In this document: positions 26,736-38,213 of the stretch, one piece after another
Layout of the letters: each line of letters starts with the position of its first letter
Position numbering within the stretch: the stretch's first letter is position 1
Source of the DNA: Crocinitomicaceae bacterium
GTDB taxonomy: Bacteria > Bacteroidota > Bacteroidia > Flavobacteriales_D > Crocinitomicaceae
Reading direction: 5' to 3'
NCBI GenBank assembly: GCA_022447585.1
Contig: JAKVAR010000006.1
Span: 920,161 to 984,160, forward strand
Length of the DNA: 64,000 bases
Notes under the pieces: generated by a model
Database searches by the model: none
What the model was told of the DNA's origin: nothing
The model's input: the letters and a program-made list of their open reading frames with translations, nothing else
Position numbers and translations under genes: made by a program

Positions 26736-27286
26736 TGAGTTATACACCAAGACTACAGGAAAAGTACAGTGCTGAAATTATTTCAGAACTTACTGAAAAG
26801 TTCGGTTACAAAACTGTAATGCAAGTACCGAAACTTAACAAAATTATTATTAGCCAAGGTATCGGAGATGCTGTGGGAGACAAGAAGTTAATTGATAATG
26901 CAATCGATGATTTATCTCGTATAGCCGGTCAAAGAGCAGTTGCTACTATTTCGAAAAAGGATATTTCTAACTTCAAATTGAGAAAGGGAATGCCTATTGG
27001 AACTAAAGTTACTTTAAGAGGTCAACGTATGTATGATTTTTTAGATCGATTTATTTCAGTAGCTTTGCCGAGAACTAGAGATTTTAGAGGTATTAATGCT
27101 AAAGGATTTGATGGAAGAGGAAACTTTAACATGGGTGTTAAAGAACACATCATCTTTCCAGAAATTGATATTGATAAAGTGAGTCGTATCATGGGTATGG
27201 ACGTTACTTTCGTTACATCGGCAAATAGCGATGAAGAGGGTAAAGCTTTACTTGATGCATTTGGATTCCCTTTTACTAAAAAATAA
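26735..27286 (+). CDS. rplE: 50S ribosomal protein L5
   Basis: 183 residues. '[20 protein letters not shown]', '[23 protein letters not shown]' and '[16 protein letters not shown]' match L5, which binds 5S rRNA and the P-site tRNA. Confidence 0.98.
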   Translation: MSYTPRLQEKYSAEIISELTEKFGYKTVMQVPKLNKIIISQGIGDAVGDKKLIDNAIDDLSRIAGQRAVATISKKDISNFKLRKGMPIGTKVTLRGQRMYDFLDRFISVALPRTRDFRGINAKGFDGRGNFNMGVKEHIIFPEIDIDKVSRIMGMDVTFVTSANSDEEGKALLDAFGFPFTKK

Positions 27287-27292
27287 TTAGAG

Positions 27293-27607
27293 ATGGCAAA
27301 AGAATCAATGAAAGCGCGTGAGCGCAAGAGAATTAAAATGGCTGCTCAATATGCCGAAAAGCGTGCGGAGTTAACTAAAATTCTTAAGTCTACTGACGAC
27401 TCAGAAGAAATGCAAGAAGCTAAATGGGATGCCATGATGGCGTTACAGAAATTGCCTGCAAATTCGGCTAAGGTTCGCGTTCACAATAGATGTGGATTAA
27501 CTGGTAGACCAAGAGGATATATGCGTCAGTTCGGTATTTCAAGGGTAACATTCCGAGAAATGGCCTTGAACGGTAAGATCCCGGGTGTTAAGAAAGCAAG
27601 TTGGTAA
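27293..27607 (+). CDS. rpsN: 30S ribosomal protein S14, zinc-free long form
   Basis: 104 residues. The C-terminal half ('[20 protein letters not shown]', '[15 protein letters not shown]') is standard. It has only one Cys (67), so this is the zinc-independent (C-minus) type. Between the N-terminal helix and the core lie about 20 extra residues (roughly 31-52, acidic: '[18 protein letters not shown]') compared with the about 89-aa form I know from most Bacteroidota; length is closer to the 101-aa E. coli protein. The frame is intact. Confidence 0.96.
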   Translation: MAKESMKARERKRIKMAAQYAEKRAELTKILKSTDDSEEMQEAKWDAMMALQKLPANSAKVRVHNRCGLTGRPRGYMRQFGISRVTFREMALNGKIPGVKKASW

Positions 27608-27618
27608 ATTTTTAAACT

Positions 27619-27646
27619 GGTTTCAGGTTCAATAAATTGAAAACCG
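27619..27646 (+). promoter_or_regulatory. Structured spacer upstream of rpsH
   Basis: GGTT (27619-27622) pairs with AACC (27642-27645), and inside it TTCAA (27628-27632) pairs with TTGAA (27637-27641) around TAAA; then G and TTACCGC. Spacer length is 57 nt, unlike the 2-25 nt typical of earlier genes in this operon. Similar layouts precede rpoA and rplQ. Confidence 0.5.
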
Positions 27647-27664
27647 TTACCGCAAATTATAATT

Positions 27665-28063
27665 ATGAATACAGACCCAATAGCAGACTTTTTAACGCGT
27701 ATCCGTAACGCAAGTGCGGCGAAGTTAAAAATGGTCGAAATCCCAGGTTCAAATGTGAAGCGTGCAATGACACAAATTTTATTTGATCAGGGGTATATCA
27801 CAGACTTCAAATTTGAAGATGATGGTAAACAAGGTACCATCAAAATTGCATTGAAGTATAATCAATCAACGAAAGTTCCAGCAATAACTAAATTGCAAAG
27901 AGCTTCTCGTCCAGGTTTAAGAAAATATAGCGGAGCTGCTGAAATGCCACGCGTATTGAATGGACTTGGTATTGCGATTGTTTCTACATCAAAAGGTGTA
28001 ATTACAGGTAAACAAGCAAAGAAAGCAAACGTAGGAGGAGAAGTTCTTGCTTACGTTTATTAA
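27665..28063 (+). CDS. rpsH: 30S ribosomal protein S8
   Basis: 132 residues. 'DPIADFLTRIRNASAAKLKMVEIP' and 'MPRVLNGLGIAIVSTSKGVITG' identify S8, a primary 16S central-domain binder that represses the spc operon in E. coli. It is preceded by a structured spacer. Confidence 0.98.
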   Translation: MNTDPIADFLTRIRNASAAKLKMVEIPGSNVKRAMTQILFDQGYITDFKFEDDGKQGTIKIALKYNQSTKVPAITKLQRASRPGLRKYSGAAEMPRVLNGLGIAIVSTSKGVITGKQAKKANVGGEVLAYVY

Positions 28064-28084
28064 TTTATTTAAGTACAAAGAATA

Positions 28085-28636
28085 ATGTCAAGGATAGGTA
28101 AATCCCCAGTAACAATCCCGAGTGGAGTAGAAGTGAAAGTTGACAGTAACGTAGTTACAGTTAAGGGTTCTAAAGGTGAGTTGACACAAGAAATCGATTC
28201 TTGTGTTTCGATGAGCGTTGAGGACGGAACTATAACTTTCACCCGCGAATCAGATGCACCTGATCATAGAGCAAAGCATGGTTTATATCGCGCCTTAGTT
28301 CAAAATATGATTGTTGGAGTTTCGGAAGGGTTCAAAAAGGAGTTAGAAATCGTTGGTGTAGGATACCGTGCTAATGCTAATGGTCAATCATTAGAGTTAT
28401 CATTAGGGTATTCTCATCCTTTTGTTTTCGAAATTCCGAAAGAAATTAAGGTATCTGCAGTCTCTGAAAAAGGTAAGGCTCCAATAGTAACATTGGAATC
28501 TCACGATAAGCAATTAGTAGGACAAGTCGCTGCCAAAATTCGTTCCCTTCGTAAACCAGAACCATACAAAGGTAAAGGTGTTAAGTATTTAGGTGAAGAG
28601 CTAAGAAGAAAAGCTGGTAAAACGGCAGCGAAATAA
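28085..28636 (+). CDS. rplF: 50S ribosomal protein L6
   Basis: 183 residues. '[20 protein letters not shown]' start, two homologous domains, and the conserved C-terminal '[20 protein letters not shown]' 23S-binding segment near the factor site. Confidence 0.98.
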   Translation: MSRIGKSPVTIPSGVEVKVDSNVVTVKGSKGELTQEIDSCVSMSVEDGTITFTRESDAPDHRAKHGLYRALVQNMIVGVSEGFKKELEIVGVGYRANANGQSLELSLGYSHPFVFEIPKEIKVSAVSEKGKAPIVTLESHDKQLVGQVAAKIRSLRKPEPYKGKGVKYLGEELRRKAGKTAAK

Positions 28637-28655
28637 TTATAAGATATCATTAATT

Positions 28656-29006
28656 ATGGCATTTAGTAAAGTAACAAGAAGAGCAAAAATCAAAAGAAGA
28701 ATCAGAAAAAAAATTACTGGTACTTCTGAGATGCCTCGTTTATCTGTTTTTAGAAGTAACAAGCAGATTTACGCTCAAATTATTGACGATTCAACGGGTA
28801 AAACGTTAGTTGCAGCGTCATCAATCAATAACAAAGCGGCTAAAGGAACAAAAATTGAACAAGCGGCTGTTGTTGGTAAAGAGGTAGCAGAAAAGGCAGT
28901 TAAGGCCGGAATAGAAAAAGCGGTATTCGATCGTAACGGATATTTATACCACGGACGTGTTAAATCATTAGCTGACTCAGCAAGAGAAGGCGGACTAAAA
29001 TTATAA
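28656..29006 (+). CDS. rplR: 50S ribosomal protein L18
   Basis: 116 residues. A basic N-terminus, '[24 protein letters not shown]', and C-terminal '[24 protein letters not shown]' mark L18, a 5S rRNA protein. It ends 2 nt before rpsE. Confidence 0.97.
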   Translation: MAFSKVTRRAKIKRRIRKKITGTSEMPRLSVFRSNKQIYAQIIDDSTGKTLVAASSINNKAAKGTKIEQAAVVGKEVAEKAVKAGIEKAVFDRNGYLYHGRVKSLADSAREGGLKL

Positions 29007-29008
29007 AA

Positions 29009-29524
29009 ATGGCGAAAGAATTAAACAGAGTGAAATCTGCAGATATTGAGCTTAAAGATAAGCTTGTTGCCGTGAACCGTGTAACTAAAGTTACTAAAGG
29101 TGGACGTACTTTTAGCTTCTCAGCAATTGTTGTTGTTGGTGATGAGAACGGTATTGTTGGACATGGTCTAGGTAAAGCAAAAGAGGTAACAGAAGCAATT
29201 TCTAAAGGAATTGATGATGCCAAGAAGAACTTAATTAGAGTTCCGATTTTACATGGTACCGTTCCTCATTTACAAAAAGGAAAATTCAGTGGAGCTAGAG
29301 TTCTTTTGAGACCAGCATCTGAGGGTACAGGAGTTATCGCCGGTGGTGCGATGCGTGCTGTGTTGGAGAGTGTTGGTATTCATAATGTCTTAGCTAAATC
29401 GCAAGGTTCTTCTAATCCACACAACGTGGTTAAAGCGACAATTGATGCATTATCTCAAATGAGAGATGCTGTGCAAGTTGCTCGTCAAAGAGGGGTAGAT
29501 CTTGATAAAGTGTTTAACGGTTAA
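29009..29524 (+). CDS. rpsE: 30S ribosomal protein S5
   Basis: 171 residues. S5 double-stranded-RNA-like domain '[23 protein letters not shown]' with the conserved GGR turn, then '[21 protein letters not shown]' and '[19 protein letters not shown]'. It affects decoding accuracy and mRNA entry. Confidence 0.98.
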   Translation: MAKELNRVKSADIELKDKLVAVNRVTKVTKGGRTFSFSAIVVVGDENGIVGHGLGKAKEVTEAISKGIDDAKKNLIRVPILHGTVPHLQKGKFSGARVLLRPASEGTGVIAGGAMRAVLESVGIHNVLAKSQGSSNPHNVVKATIDALSQMRDAVQVARQRGVDLDKVFNG

Positions 29525-29534
29525 ATAGAGCATC

Positions 29535-29711
29535 ATGGCGAAAATTAAAATTAAGCAAGTAAGAAGCGCTATTAATCGTCCGGCAAGACAAAAAGCAACG
29601 ATTAAGGCATTAGGATTTAGCAAGTTGAATCAGACTTTAGAGAAAGAAGCAACTCCACAAATCTTAGGAATGGTTAAAAAGGTTCAACACTTAGTTGAAG
29701 TTGTTGATTAA
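29535..29711 (+). CDS. rpmD: 50S ribosomal protein L30
   Basis: 58 residues: 'MAKIKIKQVRSAINRPARQK', 'ATIKALGFSKLNQTLE' and a last strand 'MVKKVQHLVEVVD'. This is the usual place and size for L30, 10 nt after rpsE and 19 nt before rplO. The translation was read directly from the bases. Confidence 0.96.
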   Translation: MAKIKIKQVRSAINRPARQKATIKALGFSKLNQTLEKEATPQILGMVKKVQHLVEVVD

Positions 29712-29730
29712 ACTTTAAAACATTAGAAAG

Positions 29731-30177
29731 ATGAATTTAAATAATTTAACTCCTGCAAAGGGTTCAACAAAGAACGGTAAGAGAATTGCACGTGGTCAGG
29801 GTTCTGGTCGTGGTGGTACTTCTACTCGTGGGCACAAAGGAGCAAAATCAAGATCTGGTTACTCAAGAAAAATTGGATTTGAAGGTGGACAAATGCCGCT
29901 TCAAAGACGTGTACCTAAGTTTGGTTTTAAGAATATTAATAGAGTAGAATATAAAGCGATTAATTTAGATATTATCGAATCTTTAATTGAAAGAAAAGGT
30001 GTAAAAGAAATTACGCCTGAAGTACTTCAAGATAATGGGTTGGTTTCTAGAAATGAGCTAGTTAAGATACTTGGAAGAGGCGAGATGAAATCTACGATTA
30101 ATGTAACTGCTCACAAGTTTTCTGATAGTGCTAAAGCAGCAATTGAAGGAAAAGGTGGGAATTGTACTGAATTGTAA
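29731..30177 (+). CDS. rplO: 50S ribosomal protein L15
   Basis: 148 residues. 'MNLNNLTPAKGSTKNGKRIA', the Gly/Arg-rich extension 'RGQGSGRGGTSTRGHKGAKS', and 'FEGGQMPLQRRVPKFGFKN' are diagnostic. A late assembly protein of the 50S. Confidence 0.98.
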   Translation: MNLNNLTPAKGSTKNGKRIARGQGSGRGGTSTRGHKGAKSRSGYSRKIGFEGGQMPLQRRVPKFGFKNINRVEYKAINLDIIESLIERKGVKEITPEVLQDNGLVSRNELVKILGRGEMKSTINVTAHKFSDSAKAAIEGKGGNCTEL

Positions 30178-30202
30178 TTAACTTTGCCAACATTTTTTAC
30201 GG

Positions 30203-31546
30203 ATGAAAAGATTTATTAGTAGTTTAAAGAATATCTGGAAGGTAGAAGAATTGAGGAAAAGAATTTTGCTCACTTTGAGTTTAATCCTTATCTATCGTAT
30301 CGGATCGTTCATTATCTTGCCAGGTGTAGATTATACTGCATTGGTGGAAGCGCAAGAAAGTGGCAATCAGAATATGTTAGAAACGCTTCTATCGTTATTC
30401 TCAGGAGGTGGTTTTTCAAACGCGTCAATTATGGCCTTAGGTATAATGCCTTACATTAGTGCGTCGATTATCATGCAACTTCTTGGTATGGCGGTCCCTG
30501 CTGTTCAGAAAATGCAAACGGAAGGTGAGTCTGGTAGAAAACGTATCAATAATTACACACGTATATTAACAATCATTATATGTGCATTGCAGGCACCTTC
30601 GTATTTGACATTGTATGTGGCAAATAAAGGTGCGTTACCTGCAGATGCAGGTACTTTTTGGTGGGCACAGTCTATCATTGTATTAGTTGCTGGCGCAATG
30701 TTCGCAGTTTGGTTAGGAGAAAGAATTACAGATAAGGGTATCGGTAACGGTATTTCTTTATTAATTACTGTTGGAATTCTTGCAAGACTTCCTGAGGCGT
30801 TTATGGCCGAATTTGGTTTTGCTGTTGAATCAGGTAATTTAATCAAAATTGTTTTAGAGATCTTTGTATTCATGGTCGTTGTAATGGGAACAGTTTTAAT
30901 TGTTCAGGGTGTACGTAAAATACCGTTAAATACTGCTAAACGTGTAGTTGGCTCTAGATCTGCCGAGGATCAAGGGGCTAGAAGTTACTTGCCTATTAAG
31001 GTAAATGCTTCTGGAGTTATGCCAATTATCTTTGCGCAAGCAATTATGACGGTGCCTATGATGCTCTTTACGGGACCAGGAAGTGAGGGTGGTTTTATCG
31101 CTAAAAATTTTAGTAATATTTATGGGTTTGGATATAACGCGCTTTTAGCCGTGTTAATTATCGTTTTTACTTATTTCTATACTGCGATTATGATTAACCC
31201 GCGTAAGATAGCGGATGAATTGAAAAGAAGTGGTGGATTCATTCCAGGTATTCGACCGGGAGAAGATACTGCTCACTACATTGATTCACTCGTTTCGAGA
31301 ATTACTTTACCGGGGTCTGTATTTTTAGCGTTTATCGCAATTATACCTGCAATTGCAAAATTGGCTGGTGTCAATGATGCATTCGCAATTTTCTTTGGAG
31401 GTACTTCATTATTGATTATGGTTGGTGTTGTTCTGGATACTTTGCAGCAGGTGGAATCCTATCTTTTAAATCGACATATGGATGGATTAATGGAAGGTAC
31501 ACGTGTTAAGGGTAGAAGAACAGCTAACGAAATGTCTGGAATGTAA
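30203..31546 (+). CDS. secY: Protein translocase subunit SecY
   Basis: 447 residues with ten predicted membrane helices forming the Sec channel. '[17 protein letters not shown]' (first helix and plug side), '[21 protein letters not shown]', '[16 protein letters not shown]' and cytoplasmic loop '[22 protein letters not shown]' are classical SecY. Placed between rplO and infA as usual; adk and map, which often follow in other phyla, are absent. Confidence 0.98.
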   Translation: MKRFISSLKNIWKVEELRKRILLTLSLILIYRIGSFIILPGVDYTALVEAQESGNQNMLETLLSLFSGGGFSNASIMALGIMPYISASIIMQLLGMAVPAVQKMQTEGESGRKRINNYTRILTIIICALQAPSYLTLYVANKGALPADAGTFWWAQSIIVLVAGAMFAVWLGERITDKGIGNGISLLITVGILARLPEAFMAEFGFAVESGNLIKIVLEIFVFMVVVMGTVLIVQGVRKIPLNTAKRVVGSRSAEDQGARSYLPIKVNASGVMPIIFAQAIMTVPMMLFTGPGSEGGFIAKNFSNIYGFGYNALLAVLIIVFTYFYTAIMINPRKIADELKRSGGFIPGIRPGEDTAHYIDSLVSRITLPGSVFLAFIAIIPAIAKLAGVNDAFAIFFGGTSLLIMVGVVLDTLQQVESYLLNRHMDGLMEGTRVKGRRTANEMSGM

Positions 31547-31548
31547 TT

Positions 31549-31767
31549 ATGGCAAAACAAGCATCTATAGAACAAGACGGAGTTATCATTGAGGCATTAT
31601 CTAATGCGATGTTCCGCGTGGAATTGGAAAACGGTCATGTGATTACAGCTCACATATCTGGGAAAATGAGAATGTATTACATTAAAATACTTCCAGGTGA
31701 TAAAGTTAAAGTTGAAATGTCTCCTTATGACTTAACAAAGGGAAGAATCACATTTAGATATAAATAG
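31549..31767 (+). CDS. infA: Translation initiation factor IF-1
   Basis: 72 residues, one S1/OB-fold domain: '[21 protein letters not shown]', '[23 protein letters not shown]', '[15 protein letters not shown]'. It sits over the A site during initiation. Starts 2 nt after secY. Confidence 0.98.
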   Translation: MAKQASIEQDGVIIEALSNAMFRVELENGHVITAHISGKMRMYYIKILPGDKVKVEMSPYDLTKGRITFRYK

Positions 31768-31877
31768 AGAAAACGAAGTTTTTGATGTGAATGAACGGCA
31801 AGTTCAAGAAGAAATGATTTCTTTGGAAGGACTTATCTTAAATTCAGAAATTCGAAAACCGATTAATAAAACAAAAG

Positions 31878-31994
31878 ATGAAAGTAAGAGCATCAGTTAA
31901 AAAGCGATCTGCAGATTGTAAGATTGTGAAAAGAAAAGGACGTGTTTATGTTATAAACAAGAAGAATCCTAAATTTAAACAAAGACAAGGGTAA
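31878..31994 (+). CDS. rpmJ: 50S ribosomal protein L36, zinc-free form
   Basis: 38 residues: '[20 protein letters not shown]' then '[18 protein letters not shown]'. Of the four zinc ligands of the C-plus form only Cys14 is left (others replaced, no final His), so this is the C-minus type. The translation was read directly from the bases. It is followed 11 nt later by rpsM, the normal order. Confidence 0.96.
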   Translation: MKVRASVKKRSADCKIVKRKGRVYVINKKNPKFKQRQG

Positions 31995-32005
31995 AACATA
32001 AAAGT

Positions 32006-32371
32006 ATGGCACGTATTGCAGGTATTGATTTACCAAAAAACAAAAGAGGTGTAATCGGATTGACTTACATCTACGGTATTGGAAGAAGCAGAGCACAGCA
32101 GATTTTGAAAGAAACTGGAGTTGATGAAAACATCAAAGTTCAGGATTGGAATGATGACCAATTGTCTGCTATTCGTAATGCGATTAATGAAGTTAAAGTT
32201 GAGGGAGCTTTGCGTTCTGAGGTTCAAACTAACATCAAACGTTTGATGGATATTGGGTGTCAGCGTGGAATTCGTCACAGAGCTGGTTTACCTCTAAGAG
32301 GACAGAGAACAAAGAATAATTCTCGTACTAGAAAAGGTAGAAGAAAAACAGTTGCTAATAAGAAAAAATAA
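32006..32371 (+). CDS. rpsM: 30S ribosomal protein S13
   Basis: 121 residues. '[20 protein letters not shown]', the helix-two-turn-helix '[19 protein letters not shown]', and C-terminal '[19 protein letters not shown]' that contacts P-site tRNA. Followed by an unusually stable hairpin before rpsK. Confidence 0.98.
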   Translation: MARIAGIDLPKNKRGVIGLTYIYGIGRSRAQQILKETGVDENIKVQDWNDDQLSAIRNAINEVKVEGALRSEVQTNIKRLMDIGCQRGIRHRAGLPLRGQRTKNNSRTRKGRRKTVANKKK

Positions 32372-32373
32372 TC

Positions 32374-32411
32374 ATTAGATGAGTTGCTGGTTCTCCGGCA
32401 ACTCATACTAA
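32374..32411 (+). promoter_or_regulatory. Long hairpin between rpsM and rpsK
   Basis: Left arm 32374-32389 and right arm 32394-32411 form 16 base pairs (one G-T wobble) with a TTCT tetraloop and two single bulged A residues on the right arm. No T run follows, so it is not an intrinsic terminator. It starts 3 nt after the rpsM stop and ends 13 nt before the rpsK ATG. Confidence 0.6.
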
Positions 32412-32424
32412 TAACAAAGTGAAA

Positions 32425-32811
32425 ATGGCAAAGTCAAATCAAAAGAAGAAGAAAAATGTCAAAGTAGATGCATTGGGTGAAGCGCATATTCAAGCTACCT
32501 TCAACAATGTTATTATTTCTTTGACTAATAATGCTGGTCAAGTTATTTCTTGGTCTTCAGCAGGAAAAATGGGTTTCAAAGGTTCTAAAAAGAACACGCC
32601 TTACGCAGCACAAGTTGCAGCGGAAGATGCGGCGAAAGAAGCACATGACTTCGGATTACGTAAGGTTAAAGTATTCGTTAAAGGTCCAGGTGCAGGACGT
32701 GAGTCTGCAATCAGATCTTTACACAATGCAGGGATTGAAGTAACTGAAATCATTGATGTTACACCACTTCCACATAATGGATGTCGCCCACCGAAACGAA
32801 GAAGAGTATAA
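32425..32811 (+). CDS. rpsK: 30S ribosomal protein S11
   Basis: 128 residues starting [20 protein letters not shown] from ATG 32425; an in-frame GTG two codons upstream is less likely. '[20 protein letters not shown]', '[20 protein letters not shown]' and '[18 protein letters not shown]' identify S11 of the 30S platform; the Asn-Gly near the end is the usual isoaspartate site. Confidence 0.98.
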   Translation: MAKSNQKKKKNVKVDALGEAHIQATFNNVIISLTNNAGQVISWSSAGKMGFKGSKKNTPYAAQVAAEDAAKEAHDFGLRKVKVFVKGPGAGRESAIRSLHNAGIEVTEIIDVTPLPHNGCRPPKRRRV

Positions 32812-32826
32812 TTTAATTAAATAACG

Positions 32827-32874
32827 AAGGGAATCAAGACTGTCGGAGGAAAGCCTTAATTCATAGTCTCCCTT
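32827..32874 (+). promoter_or_regulatory. Bulged hairpin between rpsK and rpsD
   Basis: AAGGGA (32827-32832) pairs with TCCCTT (32869-32874), and after a 5-nt bulge on the left GACT (32838-32841) pairs with AGTC (32865-32868). The pairing sits 13 nt before the S4 start, where an S4 autoregulation site is plausible but not shown. Confidence 0.45.
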
Positions 32875-32886
32875 AAATACAATAAA

Positions 32887-33492
32887 ATGGCAAGATATAC
32901 AGGTCCAAAATCAAAAATTGCGCGTCGTTTCAAAGATCCAATCTTTGGCCCAGATAAAGCATTGGAAAAAAGAGCTTACGGCCCAGGACAACATGGTCCT
33001 AATAAACGTAGGGGTAAGCAGTCTGAATATGCTATTCAATTAGCGGAAAAGCAAAAAGCTAAGTATACTTATGGTATTCTTGAGCGTCAATTCTCAAACA
33101 TGTTCGAAAGAGCGTCTAGAATGAAGGGGATTACAGGTGAGAACTTGCTATTATTATGCGAATCTCGTTTAGACAATATGGTTTTTAGATTAGGGGTTTC
33201 TCCTACTCGTAGAGGTGCGCGTCAGCTTGTATCTCACAAGCATATTACGGTGAATGGTTCAGTAGTGAACATTCCTTCATATGGCGTTAAAGTAGGCGAT
33301 GTGATCGGTGTCCGCGAAAAATCTAAATCGTTAGAAGCAATCACGAATTCATTAGCTGCGAAAACCAACAACTTCGATTGGTTAGATTGGAATCCATCGG
33401 CTATGGAAGGGAAAGTTGTTGGTACACCAACGAGAGAAATGATCCCAGAGAATATCAAGGAACAACTAATCGTTGAGCTTTACTCTAAATAA
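32887..33492 (+). CDS. rpsD: 30S ribosomal protein S4
   Basis: 201 residues. '[20 protein letters not shown]', S4 RNA-binding domain '[20 protein letters not shown]' and '[13 protein letters not shown]'. S4 nucleates the 30S body and in E. coli represses the alpha operon. No Cys zinc-knuckle at the N-terminus. Confidence 0.98.
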   Translation: MARYTGPKSKIARRFKDPIFGPDKALEKRAYGPGQHGPNKRRGKQSEYAIQLAEKQKAKYTYGILERQFSNMFERASRMKGITGENLLLLCESRLDNMVFRLGVSPTRRGARQLVSHKHITVNGSVVNIPSYGVKVGDVIGVREKSKSLEAITNSLAAKTNNFDWLDWNPSAMEGKVVGTPTREMIPENIKEQLIVELYSK

Positions 33493-33521
33493 TAATTAAT
33501 CATATTGAAATTCAGCCAAAG

Positions 33522-33554
33522 GGTTTGAAGGAATATCTTCAATCTTTTAAACCG
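33522..33554 (+). promoter_or_regulatory. Structured spacer upstream of rpoA
   Basis: GGTT (33522-33525) pairs with AACC (33550-33553); inside, TGAAG (33526-33530) pairs with CTTCA (33537-33541) around GAATAT; then G. The 92-nt spacer has the same outer GGT/ACCG, inner GAA/TTC layout as those before rpsH and rplQ. Confidence 0.5.
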
Positions 33555-33584
33555 CGCAACTGAATAACAATTAAAAGAAGAAAA

Positions 33585-34577
33585 ATGGCAATTTTAGATT
33601 TTCAAAAACCGGATAAGGTTATTATGATCAACTCGGACGAACACGAAGGACAATTTGAGTTCCGTCCATTAGAACCTGGTTATGGCATCACTGTCGGTAA
33701 TGCATTAAGACGTATCTTATTATCTTCTTTGGAAGGTTTTGCAATAGCATCTGTTCGTTTAGAAGGAGTTGATCACGAATTCTCTACAATGAAAGGTGTA
33801 GTTGAAGATATGACTGAGATCATTTTGAACTTGAAACAAGTTCGTTTCAAGCAACAAATAGAAGGTACGGATAATGAAACTGTTGTTGTATCTATTTCAG
33901 GTCAAGATAAATTAACTGCTGGTGATTTAGGTAAGTTTACTTCGGCTTTTCAAGTATTAAACCCGGATTTAGTTATCTGTAATATGGAACCATCTGTTAA
34001 ATTGGAGATGGAACTTACAATTATCAAAGGAAGAGGGTATTTACCTGCTGAGGAGAATTCTGATTCTGGTGCGGCTTTTGGTACTATCGCAGTTGATTCA
34101 ATTTTTACACCTATTAAGAATGTAAAGTTTGCTGTTGAAAACTTCAGAGTTGAACAAAAGACTGATTATGAGAAATTAATTTTCGATATTAAAACTGATG
34201 GTTCAATTCATCCAAAAGAAGCACTGAAAGAAGCTGCTAAAATCTTAATTCACCATTTCATGTTGTTCTCTGATGAGAGAATTACCTTAGATAGTGAAGT
34301 GAAAGCTGAAACAGAAGAATTTGATGAGACTTCGCTGCACATGCGTCAGTTATTGAAAACTAAGTTAGTTGATATGGACCTTTCGGTTCGAGCGCTTAAC
34401 TGTTTAAAAGCTGCCGATGTTGAAACATTAGGAGATCTTGTTTCATACAACAAGAATGACTTATTAAAGTTCAGAAACTTTGGAAAGAAGTCACTCACTG
34501 AATTGGAAGACTTGGTAGATAATAAAGGTCTGTCATTTGGAATGAATGTTTCTAAATATAAATTGGATAAAGATTAG
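33585..34577 (+). CDS. rpoA: RNA polymerase alpha subunit
   Basis: 330 residues. The N-terminal dimerisation domain ('[23 protein letters not shown]' split over residues 27-49) scaffolds RNA polymerase assembly. After an acidic linker the C-terminal domain (about 250-320: '[20 protein letters not shown]', '[18 protein letters not shown]') can touch upstream DNA and activators. Typical position between rpsD and rplQ. Confidence 0.98.
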   Translation: MAILDFQKPDKVIMINSDEHEGQFEFRPLEPGYGITVGNALRRILLSSLEGFAIASVRLEGVDHEFSTMKGVVEDMTEIILNLKQVRFKQQIEGTDNETVVVSISGQDKLTAGDLGKFTSAFQVLNPDLVICNMEPSVKLEMELTIIKGRGYLPAEENSDSGAAFGTIAVDSIFTPIKNVKFAVENFRVEQKTDYEKLIFDIKTDGSIHPKEALKEAAKILIHHFMLFSDERITLDSEVKAETEEFDETSLHMRQLLKTKLVDMDLSVRALNCLKAADVETLGDLVSYNKNDLLKFRNFGKKSLTELEDLVDNKGLSFGMNVSKYKLDKD

Positions 34578-34578
34578 A

Positions 34579-34652
34579 GTATCGCTTATTAAAAAAAATT
34601 AAAAATGGCGTGATAGGTGGCTGAACCTGGCGATACAAGATTCAGTTAACCG
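34579..34652 (+). promoter_or_regulatory. Structured spacer upstream of rplQ
   Basis: GTATCGC (34579-34585) can pair with GCGATAC (34630-34636). Alternatively GGT (34616-34618) with ACC (34649-34651) encloses CTGAA (34621-34625) with TTCAG (34641-34645); a third option is AGGT/ACCT at 34615-34628. These pairings exclude one another, as in a switch. The tail ACCGTTAC matches that of the rpsH spacer. Confidence 0.5.
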
Positions 34653-34673
34653 TTACTTGCGAAATTTAAAGTT

Positions 34674-35225
34674 ATGAGACACGGAAAGAAATTTAATCAC
34701 CTAGGTAGAACTGCTTCACATAGAAAAGCAATGTTATCTAATATGGCTTGTTCGTTGATTGAACACAAGCGTATTAACACTACAGTTGCGAAAGCTAAGG
34801 CATTACGTGCTTATGCTGAGCCACTTTTAACTAAGTCTAAAACGGATTCGACTCATTCGAGAAGAGTTGTTTTTAGTTACTTACAGAACAAAGAGGCAGT
34901 TACTGAATTGTTCAGAGAGGTAGCTCCAAAAATCGCTAATCGTCCAGGTGGATATACAAGAATTATTCGTACTGGATATAGGTTAGGTGACAATGCAGAA
35001 ATGTGTATGATCGAATTAGTTGATTTCAACGATTTATACTCAAACGAGAAAGCGAAGAAAACTACGCGTCGATCAAGAAGAGGTTCAGGTTCAGGTTCGG
35101 CTTCTACTGCTGAAGCTACTGAAGCGGTGGAAGATGCATCTGAAGTTAAGGAAACTGAAGTAAATGCCGAGGACAATAAGACTGAGGATAAAGCTGATGA
35201 TTCTGAAGCTAAAGAAGAAAAATAA
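34674..35225 (+). CDS. rplQ: 50S ribosomal protein L17 with acidic C-terminal extension
   Basis: 183 residues. The L17 core is residues 1-125 ('[20 protein letters not shown]', '[17 protein letters not shown]', '[20 protein letters not shown]'). A basic linker (126-137) and a Ser/Gly stretch lead to a tail of about 40 mostly Glu/Asp/Ala/Lys residues to the end. Extended L17 tails occur in Bacteroidota; their role is not known. Last gene of the superoperon, followed by a strong terminator. Confidence 0.97.
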   Translation: MRHGKKFNHLGRTASHRKAMLSNMACSLIEHKRINTTVAKAKALRAYAEPLLTKSKTDSTHSRRVVFSYLQNKEAVTELFREVAPKIANRPGGYTRIIRTGYRLGDNAEMCMIELVDFNDLYSNEKAKKTTRRSRRGSGSGSASTAEATEAVEDASEVKETEVNAEDNKTEDKADDSEAKEEK

Positions 35226-35243
35226 GAGGTGATCCTCAAATTT

Positions 35244-35273
35244 AAAAGGGCAATGTTACATTGCCCTTTTTTT
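35244..35273 (+). terminator. Terminator of the ribosomal superoperon
   Basis: AAAAGGGCAATG pairs perfectly with CATTGCCCTTTT around TTA, then three more T. Eighteen nt after the rplQ stop; it closes a unit of about 17 kb. Confidence 0.92.
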
Positions 35274-35311
35274 ATATCTAATTTTGAGTAAAAATATCAA
35301 ATTGGATTTGC

Positions 35312-35319
35312 TACTTTTG
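35312..35319 (+). promoter_or_regulatory. -7 element of carA-eno (TACTTTTG)
   Basis: Full match to TAnnTTTG, 16 nt before the carA ATG. The nearest upstream TTG (35284-35286) is 25 nt away, a little long for the -33 element. Confidence 0.55.
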
Positions 35320-35335
35320 TACAAATATTTGCAAC

Positions 35336-37719
<2,384 letters not shown>

Positions 37720-37727
37720 ATACATGC

Positions 37728-37764
37728 TCAGTACGTTAAATACTGAACAGCCTGTTTCTTTTTT
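37728..37764 (+). terminator. Weak terminator after eno
   Basis: TCAGTA (37728-37733) pairs with TACTGA (37741-37746) around a 7-nt loop; the T run begins about 8 nt downstream, so this is only a likely terminator. Confidence 0.45.
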
Positions 37765-37851
37765 ATAATTATGGGTGTATTTTCGTCCTAATTATTCGAC
37801 CGTTTACGCAACCATTTAAATTGTGTTACGTCAATGTAAAAAAGAAGTAAA

Positions 37852-38205
37852 ATGAAACTAATAATAACGCTATTAACGGTCTTATGCATAAATTCTTCTT
37901 ATGCGCAGACTCAGACTCAGAATCCGACGAATACTCGATTATTTGCACAATGTATGTTCGATATTTCAGATAAAAATGAGATGTTGACGTTACAGAATGA
38001 AATTCGTAACAATCCGAATATTGAAATGGTTCGTTTAGATTATAATACTCAACGAGCGCTTATTATCACAGCAAATCTTGAAGAATTGTCTGAATTAGAT
38101 TTCGTATCTTGGTTTGGTACTCATGGCTCTACATTAAACTGTATACAAATAGGTGTTTATGGTGTTGATGTTATGAACCAGTATCCATTTACTAATTGTC
38201 AATAA
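37852..38205 (+). CDS. Small secreted protein, 117 aa, possible ferredoxin-like (HMA-like) fold
   Basis: Signal peptide (LIITLLTVLCINSSYA, cleavage near residue 19), then a Gln/Thr-rich linker and about 90 residues with a beta-alpha-beta feel: 'LFAQCMFDISDKNEMLTLQN', 'IEMVRLDYNTQRALIITANL', 'FVSWFGTHGSTLNCIQIG'. This order resembles heavy-metal-associated domains but lacks the CxxC metal loop; three separate Cys residues (near 34, 96 and 116) could form disulfides. Function unknown. It ends 8 nt before the T9SS surface protein, so the two are probably co-transcribed. Confidence 0.72.
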   Translation: MKLIITLLTVLCINSSYAQTQTQNPTNTRLFAQCMFDISDKNEMLTLQNEIRNNPNIEMVRLDYNTQRALIITANLEELSELDFVSWFGTHGSTLNCIQIGVYGVDVMNQYPFTNCQ

Positions 38206-38213
38206 CAAAGATC

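Noticed and set aside
31768..31877. Open frame in the infA-rpmJ spacer (NERQVQEEMISLEGLIL and so on), running into the rpmJ start
   Set aside because: No ATG at a sensible place, it overlaps rpmJ in another frame, and r-protein operons usually have no gene here. Length is not beyond chance in AT-rich DNA.
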